The notes under the pieces are model-generated. The model had not been told where the DNA came from, did no database searches, and worked only from the letters and a program-made list of their open reading frames with translations. From Planctomycetota bacterium (lineage in GTDB: Bacteria; Planctomycetota; UBA1135; GCA-002748355), in the NCBI GenBank assembly GCA_002748355.1, contig PDSF01000030.1:62001-126000 (forward strand): a stretch of DNA of 64,000 bases, written 5' to 3'. The position numbers and the translations under genes are program-made. Below are positions 25,979-35,900 of the stretch, in pieces (within the stretch, counting starts at the first letter, position 1; every line of letters begins with the position of its first letter).

Positions 25979-27010
25979 CTACTCGGCGGCCGCCCGCGCC
26001 CGCAGCTGCCCACAAGCGCCGTCGACATCCTGGCCGCTGCTCTGGCGGATCGTCGCCCAAAGACCCGCCCGGCGCAGCCGCTGCACGATCTCGCCACCGC
26101 GCTCCCAGGATGGCCGCTCGTAGTCGAGCCCTTCGACCTCGTTGAAGGGGATGACGTTGACCATGCCGTGCACCCCCTGCATCGCCTGCGCCAGCGCGTC
26201 GATCGCCGCGTCGGAGTCGTTGACCCCGCGCAGCAGCGTCCACTGCACCTGCACCGGCCAGGTGATCTCGCGCGCATAGGCATGGGCGGCAGCCAGCAGC
26301 TCCCGCACCGCGACCTTGGGAGCCCGCGGCAGCAAGTGCCGCCGGAGCTCGTCATCACAGCTGTGCAGGGACAGGGCCAGGGCCGGCCGCACCGGCCATT
26401 TGCGCAGCTGCGCGAAGGTGCTGGGATGCCCCACCGTCGAGAAGACCAGGTGCTTGTGCGGGATATGCCCCTCGCCGCCCAGCTCGCGGCAGGCCTCGCG
26501 CAGCGCCGGCATATTGTGCGAAGGCTCGCCCATGCCCATGAACACGACGCGATGAACCTCATGCCCAGCCCGCCGCGCCTGCACCACCTGGGCCAATATC
26601 TCGAGCGAGCTCGCCTGCCGAATCAGACCCGAGCGCCCGGTCATGCAGAAGCGGCAGCCCACCGCGCAACCGATCTGACTCGAGACGCAGAGCGCCCGCC
26701 GGGGCAGGAAGACCGACTCAACACTCTGCCCATCACTGAGCCGCAGCAGCACCCGCTGGGAGCCGTCGCCCGAGCCATGGCGTTCGTCCAGCTTGGCCAC
26801 GGCGTCGAGCCGGGCGTCGAAGCCAGCGAGCTCGACGTCGACGCTGCGCGGCAGCGGGGCAAAGCGCCGCCGCTCGATATCGACGAGTCGCCGCCCCTGC
26901 AGCCAGGTCCTGGTCAAGGCGATGAGATGCGGCTCCTTGGCACCGACTCCGGCGAGTTCGCTGCGCAGTTCCGCGAGGCTGTTCCAGGTCTGTGCGTGGG
27001 TTTCCGGCAT
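25979..27010 (-). CDS. rlmN: 23S rRNA (adenine-2503-C2)-methyltransferase, RlmN-type radical SAM
   Basis: 343 aa. The radical SAM cluster CAVGCRFCMTG follows SSQIG, and VFMGMGEPSHNM, LALSLHSCDDELRRHLLP and NVIPFNEVEG are family blocks. The catalytic Cys is in GQDVDGACGQLRA near the end. RlmN methylates A2503 of 23S rRNA and A37 of some tRNAs. Family members are about 340-380 aa. It is convergent with the Xer gene, 7 bases apart, and divergent from the IMPACT-family gene, 50 bases apart. Confidence 0.94.
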   Translation of the reverse strand: MPETHAQTWNSLAELRSELAGVGAKEPHLIALTRTWLQGRRLVDIERRRFAPLPRSVDVELAGFDARLDAVAKLDERHGSGDGSQRVLLRLSDGQSVESVFLPRRALCVSSQIGCAVGCRFCMTGRSGLIRQASSLEILAQVVQARRAGHEVHRVVFMGMGEPSHNMPALREACRELGGEGHIPHKHLVFSTVGHPSTFAQLRKWPVRPALALSLHSCDDELRRHLLPRAPKVAVRELLAAAHAYAREITWPVQVQWTLLRGVNDSDAAIDALAQAMQGVHGMVNVIPFNEVEGLDYERPSWERGGEIVQRLRRAGLWATIRQSSGQDVDGACGQLRARAAAE

Positions 27011-27060
27011 CGAGCTCGAAGAAGATAGCGATAGCTCCGGCGAACGGGGAGACTGAGCGC

Positions 27061-27684
27061 GTGAGTGATTCGCCTAGCTACCGCACGCTACAAGCGCCTT
27101 TGCGCCACGAGATCGCCAAGATCAAGGGCTCGCGCTTTCTTGCCTGCATCGCCCCATGCCAAGACCGCGATGCTGCCGCCAGCTTCGTTGAGAGCATTCG
27201 CCGCGAATTCCACGACGCCCGCCACGTCTGCAGCGCATGGCGGCTGGGACTCGGCGACCAAGACTTTCGCTTCGATGACGATGGCGAACCCAACGGCTCC
27301 GCCGGCAGACCGATACTCCAGCAGATCGACGGCCATGGCCTCAGCAACTGCGTCGTTGCGGTGGTGCGCTGGTTCGGCGGCACCAAGCTTGGCGTTGGCG
27401 GCCTGGTGCGCGCCTACGGACAGGCCGCAGCCGAGGCCCTAGGCCGCGCCGAGATCGAGACGGTCGTGCTCAAGGAGCGCATCCTCGTGCGTTTTCCCTA
27501 TGAACTCTCGGGCCCCATGCAGGGGCTCTGCGCCGCCCTCGACATCCAGCCCAGCAGCAGCGAATACGGCACCGAGGTGGAGCTCAGCTTCGACATCCCC
27601 CTCGCCGACTGCGAGCGCTTCGTGCACGAGGTCACCGAACGCTCGGCCGCGCGCGCCCAGATCGAGCGCCCGGAGAGTGGCTAG
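27061..27684 (+). CDS. yigZ: YigZ/IMPACT family protein
   Basis: 207 aa with GTG start at 27061, preceded by GGGGAG. The signature domain is clear: KGSRFLACIAPCQDRDAA, DDDGEPNGSAGRPILQQI, VVVRWFGGTKLGVGGLVRAY. A C-terminal ferredoxin-like domain (about 135-200) follows, as in E. coli YigZ. The family is thought to affect translation or nucleotide-related processes; the exact role is not settled. Divergent with rlmN, so they may share a promoter region. Confidence 0.92.
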   Translation: MSDSPSYRTLQAPLRHEIAKIKGSRFLACIAPCQDRDAAASFVESIRREFHDARHVCSAWRLGLGDQDFRFDDDGEPNGSAGRPILQQIDGHGLSNCVVAVVRWFGGTKLGVGGLVRAYGQAAAEALGRAEIETVVLKERILVRFPYELSGPMQGLCAALDIQPSSSEYGTEVELSFDIPLADCERFVHEVTERSAARAQIERPESG

Positions 27685-27769
27685 GGGGGACCTGTAGGCG
27701 TGAGGAAGTGGCGAGGCCGCAGAAGTGGCGCAGGCCCAAGGCGCCGGACGGCAGCCTCGCCCGCGTGCC

Positions 27770-29350
27770 CTACTTGTCTCCCCGCAGGTCCAGCTCCAGG
27801 CGCGCCGCATAGAGCATCGACGGGTCCTGGTCCCGATGCGCCTGCTCCAGCAGGAAGCGTGGGTCGCGCTGCAGCTTCACCTCGCGCAGGTCCCGGCCGT
27901 TGACCGTGAGCTTGAGCGGCTTCTCGAAGTCGAAGACCTCGGGGCTGAGCAGCAAGGCGACTCGCGAGATGCCGCTGCTGCGCAGGGCCACACGATTCCC
28001 CTGCCGCTTGGCTTCGATGCTGCCGAAGGGCTTGTTGCGCGGGAAAGCCGGCTTCGCAGCCACGGCGGGGAACTCGCCCTTCAGCGCCAAGATCTTCTCG
28101 CCCCGGGCCACGCGCAGGGTGAACGTGCTGCCAAAGTTCACCCGCCCCAGCAGCGCGCGCAGCGTCTGCATCGACTTGATCTCGACACCGTTCATCGCCA
28201 GCAGCACATCCCCCTTCTTGAGTCCCGCTGCCTTGGCCGGACTCGCATCGGTCACCAGTGAGAGGCGGCAGCCGGGCCCAGCGAAAGCCCGGTCGAGCTG
28301 CACGCCCAGGCGCACCCGCGAGGGCTTCATCATGGGGTTGGGGTCGGCGAACTTCGCGCCCTTCAGCCCCGCATCCACCCCGAGCACTTCGAGCCAGTGC
28401 ACGCGAGCCGGAGCGTCGCCGCTGCCTTGCCAGAGGATCCTCTCGGGATGCGGCTGGCGCTTCTGCTTGCGGATCCACGACCAGATCAGCGGCCGCTCCT
28501 TCGGCAAATAGCTCGGCTCATGGCCAAAGCCCTCGACCATCGTGTAGTCGATGTCGACGCCAAGCCCCTTCATCGCCGCGATAAAGGGCGAGACGCTCTT
28601 AGCCGGATAGAGCGAGTCCTTATCGGTGTTGATCACGTAGAGCGGCTTGTTGACCAGGCCCTGCAAGTGCACCTGCAGCCCTCCCGCGCGCGCGACCGCG
28701 ACATGCCCGTTGAGCGGCACAAAACCGGCGAAGCGCGTCGGATGCGTCAGCGCCAGATAGAAGGAGCCCGACGCCCCATCCGAAAAGCCGGTCGAGAAGA
28801 CCCGATTCGGATCGATCTTGTAGCTGCAGCGCAGGCGATCGATCTGAGCCAGGACGTTGTGGCTACCGACGCGGCTCCACCACTCGGCGCCGCCCTGCCC
28901 CGAAGGGATCAGATGGAAGAAGCCGTGCTGCTCCGCCTGCTTCCCCCAGTAGAAGCGCGTCTGCCTTAGCTGCTCATGCGTCAGCGCCTGCGGGCGCGAT
29001 ACCCCCCCATGCAAGTGCATCAGCAAGAGGTAGCTCTGCGCCGGATTGTAGTCCTTCGGCACGTACACGAGGTAGGGTCGCTCCTTGCCGTCCTCGCAGC
29101 GCATCACACCTTCGACCCAGCCCCTAGGGACATCCTTCGAATAGCAGGGGCCAGCGCGTAGAGCCGAGTAAAGCTCCGCGAAGCCAGGCTTCGTCGACAG
29201 CAGCTTGCCGATCTGCCGCTGGAAGCTTTCCTCCGCCAGCTCCTCCCAAACCACCCCCAGCTTAGCCCGGAGAGCATCCTCTTGGGCAAGAACTGGGGGC
29301 GCCAGCATGGCGGCGAGGGCAGGGAAAAAGGCGAAAGAGAGTGGGTGCAT
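27770..29350 (-). CDS. Exported alpha/beta-hydrolase (esterase) with C-terminal PDZ domain
   Basis: 526 aa, start at ATG 29350 with GGAG upstream and a signal peptide ending near AAMLAPPVLAQ. The hydrolase part has LLLMHLHGGVSRP (oxyanion HGG, about 114-116), the nucleophile elbow STGFSDGASGSFYLA (Ser190), a probable Asp near NTDKDSLY and His277 in EGFGHEPSYLP, close to poly(hydroxyalkanoate) depolymerase/feruloyl esterase-like enzymes. Residues about 350-445 form a PDZ domain: ASPAKAAGLKKGDVLLAMNG with RVNFGSTFTLRVARGEK. The final 80 residues are another strand-rich segment. The substrate is unknown. Next upstream on the strand is the serpin gene. Confidence 0.85.
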   Translation of the reverse strand: MHPLSFAFFPALAAMLAPPVLAQEDALRAKLGVVWEELAEESFQRQIGKLLSTKPGFAELYSALRAGPCYSKDVPRGWVEGVMRCEDGKERPYLVYVPKDYNPAQSYLLLMHLHGGVSRPQALTHEQLRQTRFYWGKQAEQHGFFHLIPSGQGGAEWWSRVGSHNVLAQIDRLRCSYKIDPNRVFSTGFSDGASGSFYLALTHPTRFAGFVPLNGHVAVARAGGLQVHLQGLVNKPLYVINTDKDSLYPAKSVSPFIAAMKGLGVDIDYTMVEGFGHEPSYLPKERPLIWSWIRKQKRQPHPERILWQGSGDAPARVHWLEVLGVDAGLKGAKFADPNPMMKPSRVRLGVQLDRAFAGPGCRLSLVTDASPAKAAGLKKGDVLLAMNGVEIKSMQTLRALLGRVNFGSTFTLRVARGEKILALKGEFPAVAAKPAFPRNKPFGSIEAKRQGNRVALRSSGISRVALLLSPEVFDFEKPLKLTVNGRDLREVKLQRDPRFLLEQAHRDQDPSMLYAARLELDLRGDK

Positions 29351-29641
29351 GGCGTGACTCCGGGAACGGGAAGCCCCCATCACAAAGCCCCCGGCCTCCA
29401 GACACCAAGGCTTTCGCCGCATCGCTGCACTCGCACGGGCGGAGAACTGGCCACCCAGCACTCCCGACACTCAGCAAAGCCAGCAGGCTCTTGATAAAGG
29501 CCCGGGAATAACAGCGGGCCGGATCCGGCTCCCCCTTGCTGCCAGAAAACGCAGGCGAATCCACGGGTTCATCGAGGCGATATGGCACCAAGGGAAGGTC
29601 GCAGACGCTGCTTTGGCGCCGTGCGCTTTTTCAAGGTCCTG
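29351..29641. other. Gene-free region between serpin and esterase genes
   Basis: 291 bases. Contains no credible gene. A promoter for the esterase may lie here; none recognised. Confidence 0.4.
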
Positions 29642-30916
29642 CTAGCTCTTGCTCGGGTCGGCAACGCGGCCGACAAAGAGCAGGGCGCCGGTTTGGCGGT
29701 GCCGGATCGCGAAGACGAAGGGGCGGTCCGCGACGAAGTGCAGCGGGTTTTCGGGCCTCCTCTCGAAACCGAGCTTCAGCATCACGGCGGTGGCTGCGGC
29801 TGCTTCGGAACCCTTCTCATCAATGGAGATGAAGGCCTTGTGCAGCACCGGGCCAATCACGATCGGCTCCTTTCTGCTGATCTTGCTGAACTCCGCCTTG
29901 GAGACGTCAAAAGCGTCGACCATGCCCATTTTCTGCAGGGCCCTGCTGATCTCGAAGCTGCTCGTCATCTCGAACTTGGGCAGGGTGAGTTTGACGCCGC
30001 ATGGCTTCATCTGCGCGATCCACTCCTTGGCGGTCTGGGCATCGAGCTGCTTCTCGAGCGTATCTAGCGGGGTGCCCTTCTTTGGCAGCAGGAGCAGCAT
30101 CTCGCACTCGTTGCCCTTGTAGGGAATCGCGAGCAGCTGCGCGCTCTTGCTCTCGCCGTAGGCGTAGGTCTTCGTGCTATTCATCATCGGCACGTCGATG
30201 GTGCTGCCGTCCTGCCGATGAAAGGCCTGCTCCTTAGTCGCCTCTCCCTCAAATTCTTTGGCCCAAGCCGCTTTGAAGTAGATCGCATTGCCGAGGGCGA
30301 TCAGCGTATCTGGAGTCGGAAGCCCGGCCGGCATGATGTCCTGAATCTTGTTCCGCGTCCGCTCGGCGACCCAATCGTTGATCAGCTTGCGGGCCGCTTC
30401 CGTCTTTTGGAAATCGCTGCGACCGATCGGCGCGTGGTAGGACTCCTTCTGCGCCAGCGCGAAGTCATCGCCGATCTGCAGGCCCTGCTGCAGCCAGATG
30501 CGGTTGGCGACATCGAGCGTGAAGACAGGCACCTGCTTGCGCTTCTTGCGCCAGCCCTCTGTGAGCTTGCCGGGCTCGAGCGCCTTGGCCAGCGCCGCGT
30601 GCAGCGCTGGCAGCTGCAGCCCCTTGGCAGCGAGCACCGCGTCCATCTGCTTGGCCGTTTCGCCATCAGCCCCGGCCCGCGTCATCGCCAGCCCAACAGC
30701 AACCGAGTAGGGCGAGTAGAAGAGATTGCCCTTCGCCTCACGGATCTGCTGGAAGAGACGAAACCCAAACTCGTTGCTGGCCCGGGCACAGACAGCGGCG
30801 CGGTCCTGACTCTGATCCTTGCTCTGCGCGGACAAAGGCGAGCTCGGCAGCAGCAAAGCGAGAAAGGAACAGGCCACGAAGCCGAGAGCTAGGGAGAGAA
30901 GGCGAGGATCATGCAT
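29642..30916 (-). CDS. Exported serpin (serine protease inhibitor family)
   Basis: 424 aa with a signal peptide (about 1-31, ending SPLSAQ). Serpin landmarks are present: NLFYSPYSVAVGLAMTRAGA, LGNAIYFKAAWAKEFEGEAT, LLAIPYKGNECEMLLLLP, the breach and hinge LHKAFISIDEKGSEAAAATA, and the C-terminal RPFVFAIRHRQTGALLFVGR. The hinge (about 367-378), with small residues EKGSEAAAATA, is the inhibitory type needed for loop insertion into sheet A. The reactive loop before RPF appears about 5 residues longer than in antitrypsin; scissile-bond candidates are near LGFERRPE. It probably protects exported proteins from extracellular proteases. Its ATG at 30916 faces the gap gene across a shared intergenic region. 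Confidence 0.93.
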   Translation of the reverse strand: MHDPRLLSLALGFVACSFLALLLPSSPLSAQSKDQSQDRAAVCARASNEFGFRLFQQIREAKGNLFYSPYSVAVGLAMTRAGADGETAKQMDAVLAAKGLQLPALHAALAKALEPGKLTEGWRKKRKQVPVFTLDVANRIWLQQGLQIGDDFALAQKESYHAPIGRSDFQKTEAARKLINDWVAERTRNKIQDIMPAGLPTPDTLIALGNAIYFKAAWAKEFEGEATKEQAFHRQDGSTIDVPMMNSTKTYAYGESKSAQLLAIPYKGNECEMLLLLPKKGTPLDTLEKQLDAQTAKEWIAQMKPCGVKLTLPKFEMTSSFEISRALQKMGMVDAFDVSKAEFSKISRKEPIVIGPVLHKAFISIDEKGSEAAAATAVMLKLGFERRPENPLHFVADRPFVFAIRHRQTGALLFVGRVADPSKS

Positions 30917-31342
30917 CGGGATAGGCTCCGCTTGAGTGTTGGCGGCGCCGAAACGCAGACCTGGGATCAGAGTTCGCGGCGATCCTCTTCTACCTACGCC
31001 AAGCTGGTGCCAGAGCCAGATCCCATAGCGCCTCGCAAGGTGGAAGAAGGGCCTGAAGCAAGCCGAGGCCTACCCGAGCGAGGGAGAGGCCAAAGCAAAG
31101 CCCAGCGTAGGTCTCCACTCCCGAAGGGCCTTGCCAAGGGTAGGACGCAAGAAGCCCCTCGCCTTGGAGCTGGCTGGTATTCCGAAGCTGCTAGGGAGGT
31201 AGCGCTTGCTACGTACAAGCGGCAGGCGGGCTTCGTGCGAGAGCAAGAAGCAGCGAGTCGCCGGAACTTGTCGCAATCGGGGCTGCGCGCCAGCGCCGAG
31301 ACCGTTACCATCCGCCGCCCGAATCGGGACTGAGAAGCCGAC
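30917..31342. promoter_or_regulatory. Divergent intergenic region serpin / gap
   Basis: 426 bases with no gene. Both promoters should be here. A small hairpin GTAGC-GCTT-GCTAC lies at 31199-31212. I see no tRNA, known riboswitch or strong -35/-10 pair. Confidence 0.4.
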
Positions 31343-32791
31343 ATGAGCAAAGAACTCTCCAATCTTCATCTTCAGGACTGGAACGAACGCGTGCGCCTGG
31401 CCGAGGCTTCGCTGCCGCTCCTAGGTCGCCTCTTCCGCGAACACGGCGTCATCACCCTGATGTACGGTCGGCCGATCATCGAGAAGCCCCCGATCGACAT
31501 CCTGCGGCAGCATCGCTGGGTGCGGATGGCTGAGGAGCGCGAGCTGTCGATCCGCGATACCTACCCGCTGCTCGTCGAAATGGACAAGATGAAGCTGGGC
31601 GCCTGCCGCGTCGATCTCGGCAGGCTCGCGGTCGAGTGGATCCACGGCGGCCGCAAGCAGGATCCGGCCGAGTTCGTTCGCGAGCACCTACGCGACTGCG
31701 AGAAGCTACCCGAGCACGTCATCGACAAACCCCAGGACGTGGTGCTCTATGGCTTCGGCCGCATCGGCCGCCTACTCGCACGCATGCTGATCCAGCGGAC
31801 CGGCCGCGGCGACGCCCTGCGCCTGCGCGCCATCGTCGTGCGCCGCGGCGCCGAGGAGGATCTGCACAAGCGCGCCAGCCTGCTACGGCGCGACTCCGTC
31901 CATGGCCGTTTCGCCGGCTCCATCCTCATCGACGAGGAGAACCAGGCCCTGATCGCCAACGGGCACTTCATCCAGGTCATCTACTCAGATTCGCCCGAAA
32001 GCGTCGACTACGAGGCCTACGGCATCCATGACGCAATCGTCATCGACAACACCGGCAAGTGGCGCGACGCCGAGGGGCTGGGCAAGCACCTGCAGGCCAA
32101 GGGCGCCAGCAAGGTCATCCTGACCGCGCCGGGCAAGGGCGATATCAAGAACATCGTCTTTGGCGTCAACGACAAGGTCATTGGCAGCGACGACAGCATC
32201 CTCTCAGCAGCGAGCTGCACCACCAACGCCATCACCCCGGTGCTGCGCGCAGTGCTCGACGAGTTCGGCATCATCGGCGGACACGTCGAGACGGTGCACT
32301 CGTACACCAACGACCAGAACCTAATCGACAACTACCACAAGAAGATCCGCCGCGGCCGCGCCGCCCCGCTCAACATGGTCATCACCGAGACCGGCGCAGC
32401 GAAGGCCGTCTCCAAGGCCATCCCCGAGCTAGAAGGCAAGCTGACCGGCAACTCGATCCGGGTGCCGACCCCCAACGTCTCACTGGCGATCCTCAACCTG
32501 ACCCTTGAGCGCGAGACCAGCGTCGAAGAGCTCAACCAGTATCTGCGCAAGGCGGCGCTGCACTCCAAGCTGGGCCAGCAAATCGACTACACCACCTCGA
32601 CCGAAGTGGCTTCTTCTGACCTCGTCGGTTCAACCCACGCTGGCGCCATCGACGCGAAGTCCACCGTCGTCAGCGAAAACCGCTGCGTCATCTACGTCTG
32701 GTACGACAATGAGTCGGGCTACAGCGCCCAAGTCGTGCGCGTCGCCCAAAAGGTGGCTGGGATCAACTACGTGACCGAGCCCAAGCAGTAG
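31343..32791 (+). CDS. gap: Glyceraldehyde-3-phosphate dehydrogenase with N-terminal extension
   Basis: 482 aa, about 130 longer than classic GAPDH. Residues 1-130 are a helical extension (LPLLGRLFREHGVITLMYGR). The enzyme core follows: NAD loop YGFGRIGRLLARML (about 136-149), IVIDNTGKW, SAASCTTNAITPVL with catalytic Cys292, HSYTNDQNLIDN, and VWYDNESGYSAQVVR. A long-form GAPDH group with this layout exists in some Proteobacteria and marine bacteria. The CTTN site indicates a phosphorylating enzyme of glycolysis or gluconeogenesis. GAGAAG precedes the ATG. The role of the extension is unknown. Confidence 0.93.
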   Translation: MSKELSNLHLQDWNERVRLAEASLPLLGRLFREHGVITLMYGRPIIEKPPIDILRQHRWVRMAEERELSIRDTYPLLVEMDKMKLGACRVDLGRLAVEWIHGGRKQDPAEFVREHLRDCEKLPEHVIDKPQDVVLYGFGRIGRLLARMLIQRTGRGDALRLRAIVVRRGAEEDLHKRASLLRRDSVHGRFAGSILIDEENQALIANGHFIQVIYSDSPESVDYEAYGIHDAIVIDNTGKWRDAEGLGKHLQAKGASKVILTAPGKGDIKNIVFGVNDKVIGSDDSILSAASCTTNAITPVLRAVLDEFGIIGGHVETVHSYTNDQNLIDNYHKKIRRGRAAPLNMVITETGAAKAVSKAIPELEGKLTGNSIRVPTPNVSLAILNLTLERETSVEELNQYLRKAALHSKLGQQIDYTTSTEVASSDLVGSTHAGAIDAKSTVVSENRCVIYVWYDNESGYSAQVVRVAQKVAGINYVTEPKQ

Positions 32792-32806
32792 CGCCGCAAG
32801 CTCAGA

Positions 32807-32832
32807 GGCCGAAGTCTCCGGCAGTTCTTTTT
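32807..32832 (+). terminator. Possible terminator after gap
   Basis: A short GCCG/CGGC stem with a 7-base loop is followed by AGTTCTTTTT, 16 bases past the gap stop. The stem is short, so the call is tentative. Confidence 0.35.
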
Positions 32833-32960
32833 CAGCTCCTGCGTCACGGCCGGGGCAGGGTAACGCTCCATCAGAGGTCTCCGGCGTTTCCGCCGCCCCC
32901 CCTTCCCCCTCGGAGCGCCCCATGGAACTCACGCAGCCCCTGCCGCTGGCACTGAACGCA

Positions 32961-35900
32961 TTACTCTCCGGGGCGGAGATCCTCCTCTTCGCTGGGCTGG
33001 CTCTCCTCTATCTGGTTGCGCGGAAACACAAAGCGCTGGTAGAGCAGGGACACCAGCAGCATCGAGATCGCGAGGCCGAAGAGGGAGCCGACCCGGTAGA
33101 GACCCTCGAGGCCGGCCAGGTCGTAGAGGAAGACCTTGAGCAGGGTGCTGAGCAAAAACACGAGGCTGAGCTGCCGCAGCCCCGGCACCGTGCGCAGCAT
33201 CCCCAGCGCCAAGAGGACGAGGGCGTAGAGCGCCCAGACCAGGGACATCGTCAGCTTGCGCGCGGGCACACTCGGTCCGTAGACCTCCAGAAGATCCCCG
33301 GGTGAGAAGGCGACGAGGACCTGGAGGTTTAGCCAGACAAAGCCGTGCACGGCCGTCATCACGGCAAAGAGCAGGGCCAGGCGGCGTAGCCACTGCTGTG
33401 CCGACGGGTTCGGCCTTGGCCGGTGTTTGGCCCCTAGGCCGCTGCGCAGCAAGAGGCTGATCGCCAGCGATACGAGGACCGGCAAGCCAGCGAGCCCGCT
33501 CGGCCAGTTCCAGAACAGCAGCTTCGAACCCAGCGGCACGATGTAGGCCGGATCCGCCTGCCCGATCGCCACACACTCGGTGATGAGGCCGCCCAGCGCA
33601 AAGAGCCCCGCAACCACGATCAGGGCGTTCCAGCGGCGCCAAGACCAAACGACGGTCATGAAGCCGGCGATTAGGGTCAAGGCAAAGGTCAGCGTCAAAG
33701 GCGAGGGCGTGAGCCAGCGCGCGAGCAGCGACGCGAAGAGGATGCTCACGGCGCTTCCAAGCCAAGCGATCGCCGGTCCGCTGCCCTTCGCTCCCAAAGT
33801 GAGCCTCAGCCCCGCAAGCAGGCCAGTGCCGAGGGCGACTAGGACGAGCAGCACCCCCTTGGGATCGGTATCGATCCACAAGATCGGAAAAGGAATCCGA
33901 TGGGGCGGGAAGTAAAAGTACAGCAGAACCAGGCCACTGGCGGCCATCGGCAGGTGACGGCGCCCGAGGCTTTTTGGCGCCATGAGGGGGACGTAGAGCA
34001 GGGCCAGGAAAGCCAGCAGATCCAGCCAGGGCAGGGCCTGCCCTAGACCGTTTGAAGGGTAGAGCCCGTACAGGGAGCAGTTCTCGCCCCCGCGATGCAC
34101 GGCATAGGCGAGAAGCGACAGGCTGTGGACCCATGGCGCCCTGGCCGCAGAGATCAGCGACGCCAGCATGCTGAATCCAAGGACCAGCAAGAGTTCGAGC
34201 CGAAAGCTCGCCACGGTCGTGCTGTCCTGGGCTGCCAGAGCAACAACCAGGGTCAGGACGAAGAGGCTGGCGGCGAGTTCGCTGGCCCAGAGGCTGGCGC
34301 TGCGGCGCTCGCTCGGCGGCTGCCAGCGCAGCAGCAGTGCCGGCAGCGCCACGAGACCCGCAGCGGCGAAGAGAGTCACCACGGTCCAGCCGTCGAGGAG
34401 CCTCGTCTCTAGGTCGACAGAAGCGTTGAGATACTGCCCCAAGAGGATCGCCGCCAGCAGCGCGGCGACGACGCGCAGAGAGGAAACGTCGGGCGCCTGC
34501 TCGGACCTGAGGTAGAGATCGAGGTGCAGGAGCAGAAGCAGGGGCAGGGTCAGAATGAGGTAGGGCCAAATCGCGCCAGCAGCGCCGTGGCGACCAACAG
34601 CAAGGACACTGATCGCCAGCATGCCGAGGATCAGGATCGAAGCGGGGGAGATCAGATCCGACCTGGGCCCTGGGCACCCTTGTCGCCGCAGAAGCAGGTC
34701 GCCGCCAGTAAAGAGCAGGGCCAGGCCAGCGCTGGACAGCGCCCAGTCGTAGCCGATATCGGCGCTGCCGTTGCCAAAGATCCAGGTCGCGGCGACGGCC
34801 AAGATGGCAAGGAGCATCGTTCCTGGAACCCAGTCGCCTTCTGGCAAGCGCTGCAGCGGCAAGGCCGCGAGCCCAAGCACCCCGAGGAAGCAGGCCAGCG
34901 GCCAGAACTCGGCGCTGAGTTCGCTGTGCCCTGCGAAATAGAGGGCAAAGCCGATCGGCAGCAGAACGGCACCAGCACGGCTCAATAGCTCAAGCAGCTG
35001 GTCCGAGCGCTTGCTGGAGCAGCTCGCCGGAGTGAGTCGCGTGAGGAGGAGGGCAAAGAGCCCAAAGGCCACCAAGGCCAGCGGCAGCATATCGGCGTGG
35101 CGATGGGCGGCGGTCCAGAACACTTGGACGATGCTGGTGCCGACGATCGCCATCGTGCTGAGCATCGGCCAGCGCTGCTTGCGGCTGAGACCAAGGAGGG
35201 CGAGATCAAGGAGCAGGAGATAGCCAAAGAGCCCAAGAGGATGCTCCTGGTGAACCGAGAGCAGCAGCGGCGTGGCGAAGCCGCCGAGCAGGCCGATGCT
35301 GGCGACGATCTGCGAACGAAAGCGGATGGCAACAAAGACGCAGACCGCAGTCACCAAGGCCATGAGCGGGAGGGCCAGCGCGAGTCCGATGAAGCCGTAT
35401 AGGCGGGACGCGGCCCATATCGTGCCGTAGAGGATCACGCAGCCTGCGGCCGAGATCCCGTCTGGGGCGAAGCGGAAGCGCCTACGCCAGAGAGATTCGC
35501 CTATGCCAAGGGTGATGATGCCGAAGACGGCCCCTGAGAGGATCCTCCTGAGAGGTGTAATCCAGCCTTGGTCGATCGCGTGCTTGTAGAAGAGGAGACC
35601 GGCAAGGGCGAGCAGGAGGCCGCCGACGACAGCGGCGCCGCGCACCCCAATCCACTTCTCCCAGCCACCACTCGGCCTGGGAAAGCTGGCCGGCTTCGAG
35701 GCGGGCGCAGCGGGTTTCGATGCCGGAGGCTGGCTGAGTGGACCCTCCTCCTGCTTGGGAGATGGCTGCGATTCAGGCAGCGGCTGCGCAGCTAGCGGTG
35801 GAGGTGGCGGCGGACTAGACGGCGGAGCTGGCGGCGGCGAAGCAGAGAACGCTGGAGCTGGAGCTGGAGCGAGCGGTCCAGGATCAGGAGAGGATGCTCC

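Noticed and set aside
30917..31342. Structured RNA such as RNase P or SRP RNA
   Set aside because: None of their conserved core motifs could be found on either strand.
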